DNA of 64,000 bases from positions 168,733 to 232,732 of the forward strand of contig JAVSML010025171.1 of assembly GCA_038503035.1 (NCBI GenBank). Reading direction: 5' to 3'. Positions 16,601 to 28,440 of the stretch are shown here, in pieces (position 1 is the stretch's first letter; every line of letters begins with the position of its first letter). The notes under the pieces are model-generated. The model saw nothing but the letters and a program-made list of their open reading frames with translations, ran no database searches and had not been told where the DNA came from. The position numbers were made by a program, and so were the translations under genes. This DNA is from Crocodylus rhombifer. Lineage: Eukaryota; Chordata; Crocodylia; Crocodylidae.

Positions 16601-18894
16601 ATGTCCTCTATGATGGCCACCCTACAAGGCAGAAGCTTTTTGTGGAAGACCTTGGCCTCTAAGACGCCCCCTGAGATACATGGGCTTTTGGGGATGTCTC
16701 CCCCACCACCACATCCCTACAAGGGAAGAATTGGGAGTCAGCTCGGCAAGTGCAATGTCATGATGTTCCCATCCCCCTGCTTGGGTTGTTCTCACAGAGG
16801 GGAGCATTCGCCCCTGGCCTTGTGGGAGCTCCTGCTTTATGCCAAGGTAATTAAGGATTCATTTGACTGTGTGATGTGGCTCCTAATGTCTACTTTAATG
16901 ATTACAAGTGCGAGGACTATATAGACTACCAGTGATGCTCTGGCCTCCTGCCATCCTGCATATTGAGATTGTAACCAAGATGGCTCCCAGGTTAGTGTAC
17001 TTTTCCTGTGCAGCTCCAAAGCCAAAAAGGTGACTGACATAGGGACGATGGATAACATAGGTACGACCGATATTGGGCTGCAGGGTCTGATTTTTTTTTT
17101 CCACTACCCTGTGCCATGTATGTACTCCTTAAACAGCAGTACCAAGCAGGCATGACGTGCTGATGTACTGCATTACCGCCTGTGTGTGCACACTGTGCCC
17201 TGGGACAGTTAACTACGTATCGTACAAGGCAACAGAGATCTAGGTACCTAAGCCAGGGCAGGGAAGGCTTTCCTTCACATGCATACGACTGCCAGTAGGG
17301 CTCTACCAGCAATCGCCATGCTGCCAGATGTGAGGTACACCAAGATGCAGACCAAGAAAAAGATGCAAGTGTTGCATAGACCTGCTTTGGGCAGGGGTAG
17401 ACAGGACATCAGGAGCTGATCTCTGCTTGAGCTTCCATCATTACTTTTGCTGGCGGAGCAAGGGCAACAGTAGGAAATGCTCAAGGGAAACACCTAACAA
17501 CCCCAGCTTGGTGGAATAATTATCCCCTTCTTCATGGTTCCCCCTTCACAGCTCCTATGATACTGCTGGTCAGACCTGAAAAAAAGCCCCTGCCTGCTCT
17601 CAATGGGCGGGGGATTAGCTGCATTCCCGTTTGGTTAACTCTGTCTTCTGGCCTAGCCTCCTCCTGCGGTTTCAGTCAGCAATGGCACGCTGCCTCCCTT
17701 CTCGCTCCCCGCTGCCACGGAGGACACTCTGTGGCCCAGATCCAGGAAAACACTTATGCACATGCATCATTTTAAACACACGAGTTGCCCAGTGGGGACT
17801 TTGGCAGGTAAGGGTGTTGCTAGACTGAAGTCTTCAACTACCACGCTCCAGGGTCTAGAAGAAACTGTTCAAGAGGTGGCTTCATTTCAGTGATGGAGAA
17901 TTGGGGGTGGGGGGAGAGGGACGAGTGTCTAGGCAAATCCTGAAGCCTTTTTTTTTTTTAAAGTCCTTATTCATCCAAAGCTTGCACTGTAGTCCCTGGG
18001 CAGTATCCTGAGAGGTGACAGGTCCCTGCCTCTCCTGCTGGAATCAATGGATGCCTTGGCTGGGCATAGACCTGCAAGGATTGATTGGCTTCTAGTTTGC
18101 AAAGTAGTGTGTGAAATCTGCAGGGTGCTTAGGGCTGAAAGGTGCTGTCTCAATGCCACTCATTAGGATCATCATGATTATTCCTTTATTATTTATTTGC
18201 CATATTCCCCCAGCTCTCCCTTAATCCATCAGCCTCTCTTAATGGGCAAACATCAACGCCCCAACCCAATCTCCTGTTCACAGAAGGAAAATATACACAT
18301 AAGCCCTTCTTTTCTCTCCTTTTCTTGCCTCCTTTTTCTCTCTTCCATTGAACGTGGAGTTGGCACAGAGCCATCCTGGCAACAACCTGCTTTCACTTGC
18401 TAATCATTCTAAATATTGAAAATCAACGCCTAGAATAAACAGCTCAGCGATTGGGGCCCATCTCTGCTCTGTTTGGAAATGCTAATCCAACTGCCTTTTG
18501 TTTTCCTTGTGTGGGTTTGATGCCTTGCGATCTGAGGAGGTCACAGCTGATGGGTCCCCCCATCCACCCCCTTATTTTTTCTCATCATGAAAATTCAGCC
18601 AGTTTTAACATACTAGGGTGAGAGGGGAGGGGGCAGGATCTGGGGGAGGGAAGGGGTTGAACACCCTTTGCATAGTAATGAAGGAACCTCCAAAGTTTGG
18701 GAATTCAGGTTCCCAAATAAGCATCCGGAGTTCACATGCTTTATCCAAGCCCTCTCTGAGCTTGCAGACAGGGCTGAGAAATCTCACGGGAACGAACTTA
18801 CTGGTGAGGCTACTGGTGCTGCTACTGCAAAGAGAAACCCATGGGCAGGGAAGCAAAGCAGGCTAAGAATTAGTCCAGATTTTGAGGACACTTG

Positions 18895-18972
18895 GTCTGA
18901 GATGTATTGCTGCAAGAATGATCGGACTAGATGATCTACTCAGGTCCCTTCCGACCCTAGAAGCTATGAAAC
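18895..18972 (+). repeat. CR1 LINE 3'-end fragment
   Basis: Ends with GATCGGACTAGATGATCTAC, then AGGTCCCTTCCGACCCTAGA and CTATGAAAC. This is the highly characteristic 3' tail of CR1 non-LTR retrotransposons. Only the tail survives, as usual for 5'-truncated CR1 copies. Confidence 0.8.
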
Positions 18973-19421
18973 TAAGAAGGAAAACTTACCTCAACCTTGG
19001 AAGCCGTTTCATGTCTAGACCAAGAAACCCAGAAGCCATGCTGGTATCAGGAGGTTAGCCTTGGCATCTGTTGGTTTGGCTACAACCATGACATTGCCCG
19101 GTCAGGGTGGACGTCCCTGAGCACACTCCCGCCATCCACTGCCAGTCGTATACGCCACACACAGAAGTAAGACAGTAATGCCAGTCCAGGGGCATTGCCT
19201 GGTATCGCTCTGCCGATTCAGTCTCTAGCATGCTTGAGAAAGGCCACGGGGGATGACCCCCAGGGTGGTTTCATCACCTTTCCCAGTTGGCAGCTGGGAG
19301 CAGGAGGAGGTGGGTAGGGCATGTTCAAGAACACCTGTCCCCAACAGCCACGGGGATGAGATGTAGACATGCTGTATGGAGGGGGAAGCACTTGAGGAAT
19401 TGCTAATTTTTTTAGCCTCCT

Positions 19422-19642
19422 CAGTGGAAGGCAACCTTTTTTGGCAGCCATGCCCCAAATTAGCCCCAAATCTTCCCTGAGTGCCTCTCTGATCCCCTTT
19501 CCCTGCTGATCTACTGCTCTGCTTTCTGCTCCCTGCCCTATCTGCCTCTGTGCTTCCTACCCCCTCACTGACCTGTTGTGTGGCACATGCAGAGGCTGCC
19601 CGTGTGACTTGTGGCAACCGTGCCGCCGGTTGGCGACCCCTG
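19422..19642. mobile_element. Small hAT-like non-autonomous element
   Basis: 221 bp bounded by CAGTGGAAGGCAACC on the left and, in reverse complement, CAGGGGTCGCCAACC on the right, a terminal inverted repeat typical of Charlie-like hAT elements (CAGNGGNNNNCAACC). I could not find a clear 8-bp target duplication. It has no coding capacity. Confidence 0.55.
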
Positions 19643-22019
19643 GATAGATAGGAGATACCCAAAGCCGAACTACTTGTCTCCTTGTGATGGTTTGCCTTCT
19701 CCTCTCACCGGGACGCTCGGCCATGCCTTTGGCTAATCTTCTCTAACTCGCTGGCCCAAGGCTGCATGTACCCGCTTAAAAAAAAAAAGGGGTGTAGCTG
19801 GTGTGATGGAAAGTAGTACCCTCCCCCCCCCGGCTTTCAATCGGGGGTACTGCAAATACGCGGCTGTTGACAGATTCTAGGGGACCACATCTGCGTCTCG
19901 GCATCACCCCATAAACCTGGCAGGGAGCGGACTGGGGACTCTGCCTTTTCTTCACGGGTTTCCCCCCATCGCCGAGGCAGCGCCGTGCCCAGGGCTGGCA
20001 ATGCAGCCCTTTGCCATCTGTGCACCACGCCGGCACCTTTGCCAGCTTTAGCGTGTGTGCATACCTGTGTGTCCTACTGAGCGAGGAGCCCGAGGGAGCC
20101 CGTGCACTCCACGGCTGTTGTTATTACCGTTCCCTCCTCTCGCTGCCTCCCTCCTCCCCGCACCCAGGAGAGGCCTGGGTGGCAAACAAATATAAACAAC
20201 AGCCATGGCATCCAGCCGTTACTGCCTGACGTGCCTCTCAGCTGCAGCGGTGAATGCCACACAATGGGCCGGCAGGTCAGGGCTTGCCCATGAAAAGAGA
20301 AACGGGGCTGGGAGAGCGGGGCCAGCAGTGCCCGAACGGACAGGTGCAGCTAGTTCCTCCTGGCGCTGCCTTGGACACTGTGCGGGGCTGGCGGGGGGAG
20401 ACTGCTGTGAAGTCCAGCCCCCGCCGCCCGCTCCCGCGTGCCCGGGTAGGTGCAGCTGGCAGTTGGCAAACCACAAGCCAGCCCAGGACGGTGGGGAGTG
20501 GCGGCCCCGACGGCTGGCTAGGGAAGCGGGGAGAAAAGGGGCTTCTTTGCAAAGGAGAGACAAGCAGAGCACGCTGTGAGATGTGTCTCCAGTGCTTAAG
20601 AAAGGGAGGTGGGGAAAGAGGCTTTAACTCTTGTTACTGCTGCCATGCCGCCGTGTCGTATAAAAGCCGCTTTGCCCTCCGTCTCCATTTGATTGAAGGG
20701 ATAAGGTAGATCTATTAAAAGCGCAGTTGAGGGTAGAAAAGCATCTGCTGCGTCTTTCTGAAGAGCTCAAGTGTGAACCCCAAGCAGGCAGAAATCATGC
20801 GAGCGGTTTTAAAAACGAAAATCCCAAGGTTTTTATTTTAAATCTTGATTTGAATTCTAGATTTTCAGCCTTCAGGCATCGCTTTTGGCCAGCCCCACTC
20901 CCCTCCCAACTTTCCTCTGCCATCACAAGAGCTGAACGCAGACATTTTCAGAAGCAGAAAGCAGGGATGTCTCAGGTCGTGGCCTCACTCCATGACCCGG
21001 GCATTGCAAAGAAACATCACCTCTCACAAGAGTTGGCAGCACTTCGGGATCCCTGTGGACGTGACACCCCACCAAGGTGGCCTCTGCGGAGGCACCTACC
21101 ACAAGGCCAAGCCAGTGTCCAGGCCGATGTAGCTACACAAGGTACTGAGCAGTGGAGAGTCAGCAGTCAGCCTGGCTTCTGGGGACAGCCAGGTCCCTAA
21201 CTGCCCAACTCTTGGGGGAGCTTGAATCTGATCCTTAACTTTGCATCTGGTTTCTGTTCTTTATACCAGGGGCATCCTGCGGAGCTGCTCCATGTGGCCT
21301 GCAGGGCTACTGGCGTGCCAGGGTGAGGGTAGCACCGGGCAGGTTCATCCAAGACACAGGGGATCCTGTGGACACGGCCCTTGGTAAGGGGCTGAGGGAG
21401 GGCTGTGAGCCCACAGTGAGGCAATCCCCACTGCAGTTGCTGCCACCATAGTTGCTACGGCCAGCCTCATGGATCCAACCCCCTAAGAAGTCCCATGGTC
21501 TGGGTCCAGTCTGGGGCATGGGGTGAGTTTGACCCTTCTGCTTTATACGGATGCCAATCAACATCAGGGAACTAATCACCTCTGACTTTTGGAAAAGTTA
21601 GACCCCCTTCTGACTTGAGGTCCCCTTTAGACTCTTCTGACTAAAACGGATGTATCCTCTTCTTTTACATCACCTGGTGCTTCAGAGGAGGAGCCATGTT
21701 CTTCTACCCGGCCGCACGCACGATCCGCAGACGAGCTTGCTGTTCTGAGAGGACTAGTGGCGGCTTCCAAGCCACAAGGACCCAGCCTGGCTGTCAGATC
21801 CCAGAGAGCATTTGGAGGGTGGGTAGGTAGAAGATAACTTTCTTCTGCTTGTGAGCATCTCAGCCATGCTCTGGAAGCCATTTGTACACCACAGCCTCCC
21901 CACGCTCTTTCTACAGAGTTGCTTTTCAGAGCAGAAGAGTACTCCAGACCCCTTCCCCACAAGAGACGAGGAAAGCGCTCAAGCCCCAGCACTGATTGCT
22001 TGTACAGGCCAGCAGGGTG
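19643..22019. other. Intergenic DNA including a GC-rich patch
   Basis: No gene could be assigned. About 19870-20570 is GC- and CpG-rich with short open frames, followed by a TATAAAAG motif at 20659-20666. The rest is unremarkable unique-looking sequence. Confidence 0.5.
20659..20666 (+). promoter_or_regulatory. Candidate TATA box in GC-rich context
   Basis: TATAAAAG preceded by CGTG and roughly 90 bp downstream of the end of a CpG-rich stretch. A start site would be expected near 20690, but no exon is recognisable downstream apart from a donor-like AAG|GTAGAT at 20705. This is a motif observation only. Confidence 0.3.
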
Positions 22020-22143
22020 GGATGGGGAGAGGATGTGAAGGAGGGATACGGAGAGGCACTTGGCTGGGATGGTTGACACTTGAGCCGGGGGCTGGACTAG
22101 ATGACCCTGCGAGGCCCTTTCCAGCCCTACTTTCCTATGATTG
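22020..22143 (+). repeat. CR1 LINE 3'-end fragment
   Basis: Contains GGGGGCTGGACTAGATGACC, GAGGCCCTTTCCAGCCCTAC and CTATGATT, the standard CR1 3' tail. The left limit is approximate. Confidence 0.78.
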
Positions 22144-22144
22144 A

Positions 22145-23384
22145 TCAGCCGGGTACCCTGAGAGTTGGCCCGTGGTTTCACACGTGCCAAGTTCGCTGTG
22201 TTTGCGGGAGGTAATGGTTTGTTCCAGCAGCTTTCAGCATGAGACACATTAACAGGAAGGAATGTCTAAATATCCAAAGGTCACTAAGCTCCATTACAGG
22301 GAACAATCTGTGGTTACTTCAGCCACTAACAACCTACATTAAAGGGGGCTTGGTGGCCCAGGTGAAGGGTCCACAGAGTGGCACAGAGAGGGTGATGTTC
22401 TGGCCTCAGTGGAGTCAATAGCCAACATTTAATGGGGCCTGAATTTCACCCGGAGACGTCCGTGCTTAAAAGCTAAAAGCTTCTGTGCTCCAGAGGAAAA
22501 TCTCAGTCCAGGCCTGTCTGCCACTGTGGACTTACCTTATAACTCTGTCTTCTACTCTGGGAAGCACGCAATTATAGCCTTGAATGTTTTCAAAATGCAG
22601 CAGATTTGTGGCAGACTTCTCCTATCTCTAAGGCACCGGGCCCAGCCCCAGCACTGCCTCAAGATTTGAGTCACCAGTCATGGTGGCACAAACACGCTTG
22701 CCTGGTGACTGAACTGAACTAGGAACTGGAGCTCTGTCCATGCTAGGAGTCTGATTCTCAGTGGGTGTATCTACATGCGTCTACATGTGCACGTTTACTG
22801 CGCAGTAACTGAAGTTACTGGGGCCTTGATCCAGCATGAGAGTCGCACCTTAGAAGTTGATTTTCACCCTGCAAAGCTCCAAGCAACTGCCTGTTCTCTC
22901 CTTACCTGATTAATGGGCCTGATCTAACCACAAAAGTTGCATGGCAGCTTTTCAGCTGATTTAGCTAAATCCATGCCACCCCCCTGGCTGGGCATTCATA
23001 ACTCAGCGTCTCACTTCATGATCTCCATTTAGCTGAGTCTGGCAGGCATTGCAAACTGAGTTAGCTCAGTACAGTGTTTGCCTGTAGGTCAGGCTGTAGT
23101 GTCTGGATCCAGCAGCCACAGGTGAATAGAAAGCAAACTCTAAGCACAGGAGATGTATCAAAGGAGACTGGGAAGAAGGTGGGGAGTACTTAGTGCTGTT
23201 CCTTCTTCATGATTTTTGAGGAATCTATGCAGCAACCTGTCCTTGTCTACTACAGAGGTGGAAAGAGAGGCCTGGAAAGGTGAAATGACTTAGTTAAGGT
23301 CATGCCATGAGTCAGTGGCAGTGCCCGAGGTAGAACTCCTGACTCAAGGCAGAAATATTTCGACCGGCCCCTTTTGTCACATCA
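22145..23384. other. Intergenic DNA with repeat debris
   Basis: No gene. Near 22755-22820 an alternation of TCTACATG and ACTGCGCAGTAACT words resembles one end of a reptilian DNA-transposon repeat, but the other end is not found. A MIR-like segment occupies the right end. Confidence 0.45.
23228..23350 (+). repeat. MIR-type SINE fragment
   Basis: GAGGTGGAAAGAGAGGCC... GTGAAATGACTTAGTTAAGG, then TCATGCCATGAGTCAGTGGC and AGAACTCCTGACTC follow the MIR right half (AGAGGTTAAGTGACTTGCCC / AAGGTCACACAGCAAGTCAG). It directly abuts the CR1 copy. Confidence 0.65.
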
Positions 23385-25430
23385 ATGATCATAGATCGTA
23401 GAGTCAGAAGGGACCACAAAGGATCATCATGTCCGAGCTCCTGCCCCTGGCAGGACAGAGAACCGAGGTCAGATGATCCCAGCTAAATGACTGTCAAGCC
23501 TCCTCTTGAAGACCTCCAAGTTAGGTGATAGCACCCCCTCTCTTGGAGCCCTTTCCAGATTCTGGCCACCCTTACTGTAAAAAACTTCTTCCTAATGCCT
23601 AACCTGAATCTACTCTCCGCTAGTTTGCACCCATTATTCCTAGTTCCTCTTAGGGGCACTCTGGTAAATAGTGTATCTCCAATTTCCTGTTGTCCTCCCT
23701 TGATACACTTATAGGCGGCTACAAGGTCTCCCCTCAGCCGTCTCTTGTGAAGGCTGAGGAGATCCAGATCCCTCAACCTCCCCTCGTAGGGTCTTGCATG
23801 GAGGCCGCTAATCATGCGAGTGGCCCTCCTCTGGACCCTCTCCAGATCCTCTGTGTCCATCCTGAAGTGCGGCGCCCAAAACTGGACACACTACTCCAAC
23901 TGCAGCCTGACCAATGCTGCATAGAGGGGGAGCATCACCTCCCTCAATCTGTTGGTTGTGCATCTGCTAATGCATGGCAAGGTGCAATTGGCCTTGCGGA
24001 TGGCCTCGTTACACTGCCGGCTCATGTTCATCTTGGAGTAAACTATGACTCCAAGATCTCTCTCAGCCTCTGAGCTGCTGAGGAGGTCATCCTCCAACTT
24101 ATAGGTGTGCTGCGGATTCCTCCTCCCTAGATGGAGTACCTTACATTTATCTTTGTTGAACTGCATCCTATTTTGTGCTGCCCATTGATCCAACCTGTCT
24201 AGGTCAGCCTGTATGTGCTCCCTGCCTCCGGTGTGTTAACTTTGCCCCATAACTTGTTATCATCTGCAAACTTAGGATGCTCTCCACACCCTCATCCAAA
24301 TCGCTGATGAAGATATTAAATAACACCGGTCCAAGGACCAAACCCTGTGGGACCCCACTGCCCACCTCCTTCCAGGCCATGAGCGACCCGTCCACCACCA
24401 CTCTCTGGGTGTGGTCCCTAAGCCACTTGGCCACCCACCTGACTGTATAGCGTCCACTTCGCAGCCTGCTAGTTTCCCTGTGAAAATAGGATGCGAAACT
24501 GTGTCGAAGGCCTTCCTAAAATCCAGGGAGATGACATCAGCCTCTGCTCCTGTGTCAAAGTAGTGTATGACCTGGTCATAAAAGGCTATAATGTTTGTCA
24601 GGCAGGATCTACCTGATGAACCTGTGCTGGTTTCCTTTCAGCATCGTTTCCCCTGCTGTGCTTGTACAAATGCACTCTTTGATGACTTTTTCCAGTATTT
24701 TCCCCAGGACAGAAGTAAGACTGACTGATCTAAAGTGACCTGGCTCATCCCTTCTCCCCTTAAAAATAGGCAACACATCGGCCCTTTTCAAGTCCTCAGG
24801 GACCTGGCCGGAGCACCATGAGTAGTCGAACAGCCATGCCAGTGGCTCAGCTATGATACTGGCCAATTCCTTCAGCACCCGCGGATGAAGGTCATCCGAG
24901 CCAGCTGACTTGTACCCATCCAGCCTTTCCAAGTGCTCCTTAACTAAGTCAGCACTAACCTTTGGCAGTCTGGTGCCTTTAGGACCTCTGTCTATGCTCA
25001 AGGTGGGGGGATTGTCAGGGTCAGTACTCAGGAATACTGAAGAGAAGAACTCGTTGAAGAGCTCTGCCTTTTTCCCTGCACCAACCACCAGCTGTCCTGA
25101 TTTGTCCTGCAGGGGCCCTGTGTTACTCTGCGCCTTCCTTTTGCTCGCTATGTATCTGTAGAAGGACGTTTTAGTGTCCTTAATTGTTGTAGCCAGCCAA
25201 AGCTTCAGTCTTACCTTATCTGATTCCCTGCAACAGCATGCCAGGGAGGTATATCCCTCCTTGGTGGCTGCCCCCCACTTCCACTGCCTATAAATCTCTT
25301 TCTTTGCCCCCAGTCTTATCTGGAGTTCCCTGTTCAGCCAAGCGGGGGGGTGCTATCCCCTTACCCCATTTCCTGCATAAGGGGATAGGCTCCTTTTGTG
25401 CCCCAAGGATCACTCCCTTGGGCAGTTGAT
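23385..25430 (-). mobile_element. 5'-truncated CR1 LINE with decayed reverse transcriptase
   Basis: About 2 kb, read on the minus strand. Successive broken frames carry CR1 ORF2 landmarks. 25088-24609 has AELFNEFFSSVF, LKELASIIAEPL and DVLPIFKGRRDEPGHFRSVS (RT fingers). 24434-24204 has [20 protein letters not shown] (RT palm, next to the catalytic region). 24193-23891 has LGRRNPQHTYKLE and DLGVIVYSKMNMSRQC. 23860-23483 has LERVQRRATRMI and KRRLRGDLVAAYKCIKG (C-terminal end). The 3' UTR tail lies at the left edge (23385-23440). Frame changes and gaps between these pieces show an inactive pseudogene copy. Upstream CR1 sequence continues to about 25430, where it was truncated at insertion. Confidence 0.9.
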
Positions 25431-27348
25431 TTATGATATGAGTTATGATGTGTTGATTTATCAGCCATCGGGTAGCAGGTGGTGGTGGGCATGTTAGAGG
25501 TTAAGCAGGACCTGAGAAATAAAATGGGCTGGTTGCTTTGGACCCCACTTTGTTTAGCAAATTATTTGAAAACTGCAGGTGCTTAGAAAATAAATGCCCT
25601 TCTCTACAGCTGTCTGGATTTTGATTGGTCCGATGCAGACATGCGCCTGATCTATAGATATTGGGGTTAGAAAGGTCACTCTGGGGTCTTCACCTCGGAG
25701 CATTGCACAGATTTGGACAATGAGAGACATTGTTATTCTGCATTTCGCCGAACACACAATCCAGGAAGCACCATGCACTTCAGCAGCCCTACACCCTGGC
25801 CAAATCACCAGGCAACCCTGTTATATCAGACTCTCCACTCTGGGAAATTCCACTACATGTTGGATTGGAGACCTTCAGACCTTTCTTGGCTTGTGCACAA
25901 GGGATTTGGGGCTGCTATTAGCATCTCATTCTTCTCTTGCATGCGTTGGCTTCTTGGTGGTCCAAGGCACCCTGGCAGAAATCAGGCTCTGAGGAGAAGA
26001 GGGGTTGGATTGTTCTGGCCTCCCAAATCTCTTCCTGCTGATGGGATCCTTCTTTCTGTCTGTGCCCCTGAACCTTGGACGGCAGAGCTGGAGGACTCAG
26101 AGTGGCGGGGGGCTGGATACTAAGTAAACATTGCAGAGGGTAGCCTAGTTAATCCTGATCATTCATTTACAAATGGCCATTTAGAGACCAACTATGCAGG
26201 CAGTTATCAGAGCAGGGGGAAGGCTTTCTCAGCAGGACCTTAATTCCCTAGGCAAATAAAGCATGGGGGAGGGAGACCACAGTTTGTGCCTGCAGTGAGC
26301 TAAAGGTGGTTCGTTCTGGGATATCAGCCTGAGGTCTTTCTCAGGGCCAGCCCAGGGCATTTTGTCATAGGAGAGCCGTTGCCCCCTCCCCCCCCCAAAC
26401 AGAAGGCCCCCTCCTGCAAGTAATGGAAGATTTACTGTTGACTTTGATAAGAATGGGGCTAGTCCCCTGGCTGAGGGACTTCTGGCTCCACCTCAGCATC
26501 CCAGCCAGTCCCTCGGCCAGCATAATTCCTCAGCACCAGGAGTCTAACTGTGGCAGGTCCACCGGGGGACAAAAGCAGACTACTGGTGCCAAGTGTTGCT
26601 CCCTCTCAAGGGTGGCAGGGGTCAGCCTGTGCTTCTCTGCTGAGGGGCTCTGTCCCCTGTGTTGAACAATGGTGAGGGAGTCATCCTACTGGCAACCCAG
26701 GGTACTGTTCCATCCATGCAGCCTTTGCAAATCTGGGAGACTAATAGCTATTGCATAGCTCAGACCAAATAAAAGCTGCCAGCTAGACCTTAAAGAGAAG
26801 CAAAGCCCTACAACTCTGCTCTTCCTATCATTAGGCGCAGCCCCTTTCCTAAGGCAGGCCAACCCAGAAAGCCACCCCCACCTGTCTAAATGGCTTAGTG
26901 CTATCATGCAGGTCCCCAGAAGGATGTAGAAGGGGCAGGGGTGCCATTTAACCCAAACCCTCAGATGGACGATGACCTCTCCATTCAATAATAGGTTCAT
27001 GTTATTGCTACACAATGATACCAGATAAGAATAATGCAAACGATTCTATTATCTACCAGTCCCAGAGCTGTCATCAAAGGGAAGGTATGTCTGGCCAGTA
27101 AGTGAGCTTCACTTTGAGGTTATCTCTTGAATGTCAGATGTCAGCAGCCTGGAGGTTGGAGGCTGAGGCCTAACTCCTCCCCCCCCGCAGTGGGGTGGGT
27201 GATGCATGCTGGCAGTGTGCCCTCTGTCCATGGTGGCCTTGGGTTCCCCTCCTGGGGACACTTTGCTCCTCTAAAATCCCTCCTTTTGTATTTTTTCTCT
27301 CCTCGGATGACTCTTCATCTTTGGGCATCACAGACTGGTCTCTCTGTG
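25431..27348. other. Intergenic DNA, nothing recognised
   Basis: 1.9 kb between the CR1 copy and a hAT-like element. It has a poly-C run at 26384-26394 and no coding or RNA gene that I can support. Confidence 0.5.
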
Positions 27349-27356
27349 GTCAGCAT

Positions 27357-28432
27357 CAGGGATCCAGGTTTTCTGTTTCCCACAGAAAAATAGAGTAAAA
27401 TGCAGATTTCCCCCTTTAATGGAGAAAAATGCGGACTTCTCATTTTAGTGGAGAAACCCACGGATTTTGCAATTTTGCAAAGAGCTCTCTGTAGGCCGGC
27501 AGAGTTCCAGTCTGCAAGGGGCTGGGGGCAGCAGAAGGAGGGTGGTCAGGCAGGGGGAACCATGTGCATGTTCCACGTGGCCACCGGGCAGCCTGGAGAG
27601 CAGCTCTTGCAGATAAGTGGGGGGGGAGTGGGGAAGTGAGGCCCCCGTTGGGAGGGAATGAGTTGGGCACAGCTGGGGCTGGAGTTGCTGCCCAGCCAGG
27701 TGGTGCACAGGGCTTGGGGAGCAGGACTGAGCCACGGGCACTTCGTCAGGGGGGCAGAGGGGAGGGACTGGTTCCTTGCTACTGCGCAGGGGGCAGAAGG
27801 CCCCATGCCTCCCAGATCTGTGTGCAGGGTGGGGCACCCCACTGCCCTCTCCTGGGGCCTCCCCGGCCACACAGGTGTGACCAGGTGTTGAAGGGCAGAG
27901 TGGGGCCATACAGGAAGCTGCTTGCCACTGTGAGCTCTGTGCTGCCCTGGTGAGCTGCCCCCTGCCTGTGCATCCACCAGGCTGTGGAGGCCCCAGGGGC
28001 GAGCAGCAGGGTGGGGAGCCCAAGCCCACAGTGAGCAGCCTGTGCCCACCCTGCACACAGATCTGAGGGCACAGATCCCCCCTGCCTCCACTGGCAGTGC
28101 ATGCACTGGCAGGGAGCACCGCCTGCAAGCCCTCAGTAGGCAGATGGGGGGAGGGAGGGCCAGGCTTTGTTTCACTGCAGCATCCACCACCTCCTGCCAG
28201 GGGCAGGGGGCTGGGACCTGGGTCCCTGACCCCATAGGCCTGGCAGCTGGGGGCCCCTCCAGCAGGGCTGGGGGAGCAGAGGCTATGGGGGTAGAAGTGA
28301 AGGGCACCAGCAGGGCCAGGGGGCTGTGGGGGGCCTTTCATTTTAATAACAGAGTTTGGGGGTTTTATCAGAGAATTTATGACTGTTTATCAGAGAATTT
28401 GCCATTTTTATCAGGGGAAACCAGGAACCCAG
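27357..28432. mobile_element. 1.08-kb hAT-like non-autonomous element with 8-bp target duplication
   Basis: The left end is CAGGGATCCAGGTTTTCTG; the right end in reverse complement is CTGGGTTCCTGGTTTCCCC. Flanking 8-mers are GTCAGCAT (27349-27356) and GTCATCAT (28433-28440), 7 of 8 identical, as expected for a hAT-type insertion. The ends are AT-rich; the middle is GC-rich and contains an internal inverted repeat (about 27808-27831 against 28040-28063, core CAGATCTGTGTGCAGGGTGG). The proline-rich minus-strand frames of up to 298 codons across the GC-rich middle have no family resemblance and I treat them as chance. Confidence 0.7.
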
Positions 28433-28440
28433 GTCATCAT

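Larger units (their letters stand above)
10360..18890. other. Intergenic DNA, no gene supported
   Basis: 8.5 kb without a splice-supported or long open coding region; open frames are short and lie on both strands without family resemblance. Small items are MIR-like words near 11700-11840 and 12640-12720, a short tandem duplication at 13586-13621, AAAC and AAAT simple repeats near 10673 and 11574, and a T-rich stretch at 15270-15300. Nothing else was recognised. Confidence 0.6.

Noticed and set aside
26330..26420. Possible repeat start near CAGGGCCAGCCCAGGGCATT
   Set aside because: Resembles one end of a dispersed repeat but no second terminus or family-specific interior could be found.
27445..28341. 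298-codon minus-strand open frame, proline/cysteine rich
   Set aside because: It lies wholly in the GC-rich core of a hAT-like element, has overlapping long frames in several phases, and shows no known domain; composition explains it.
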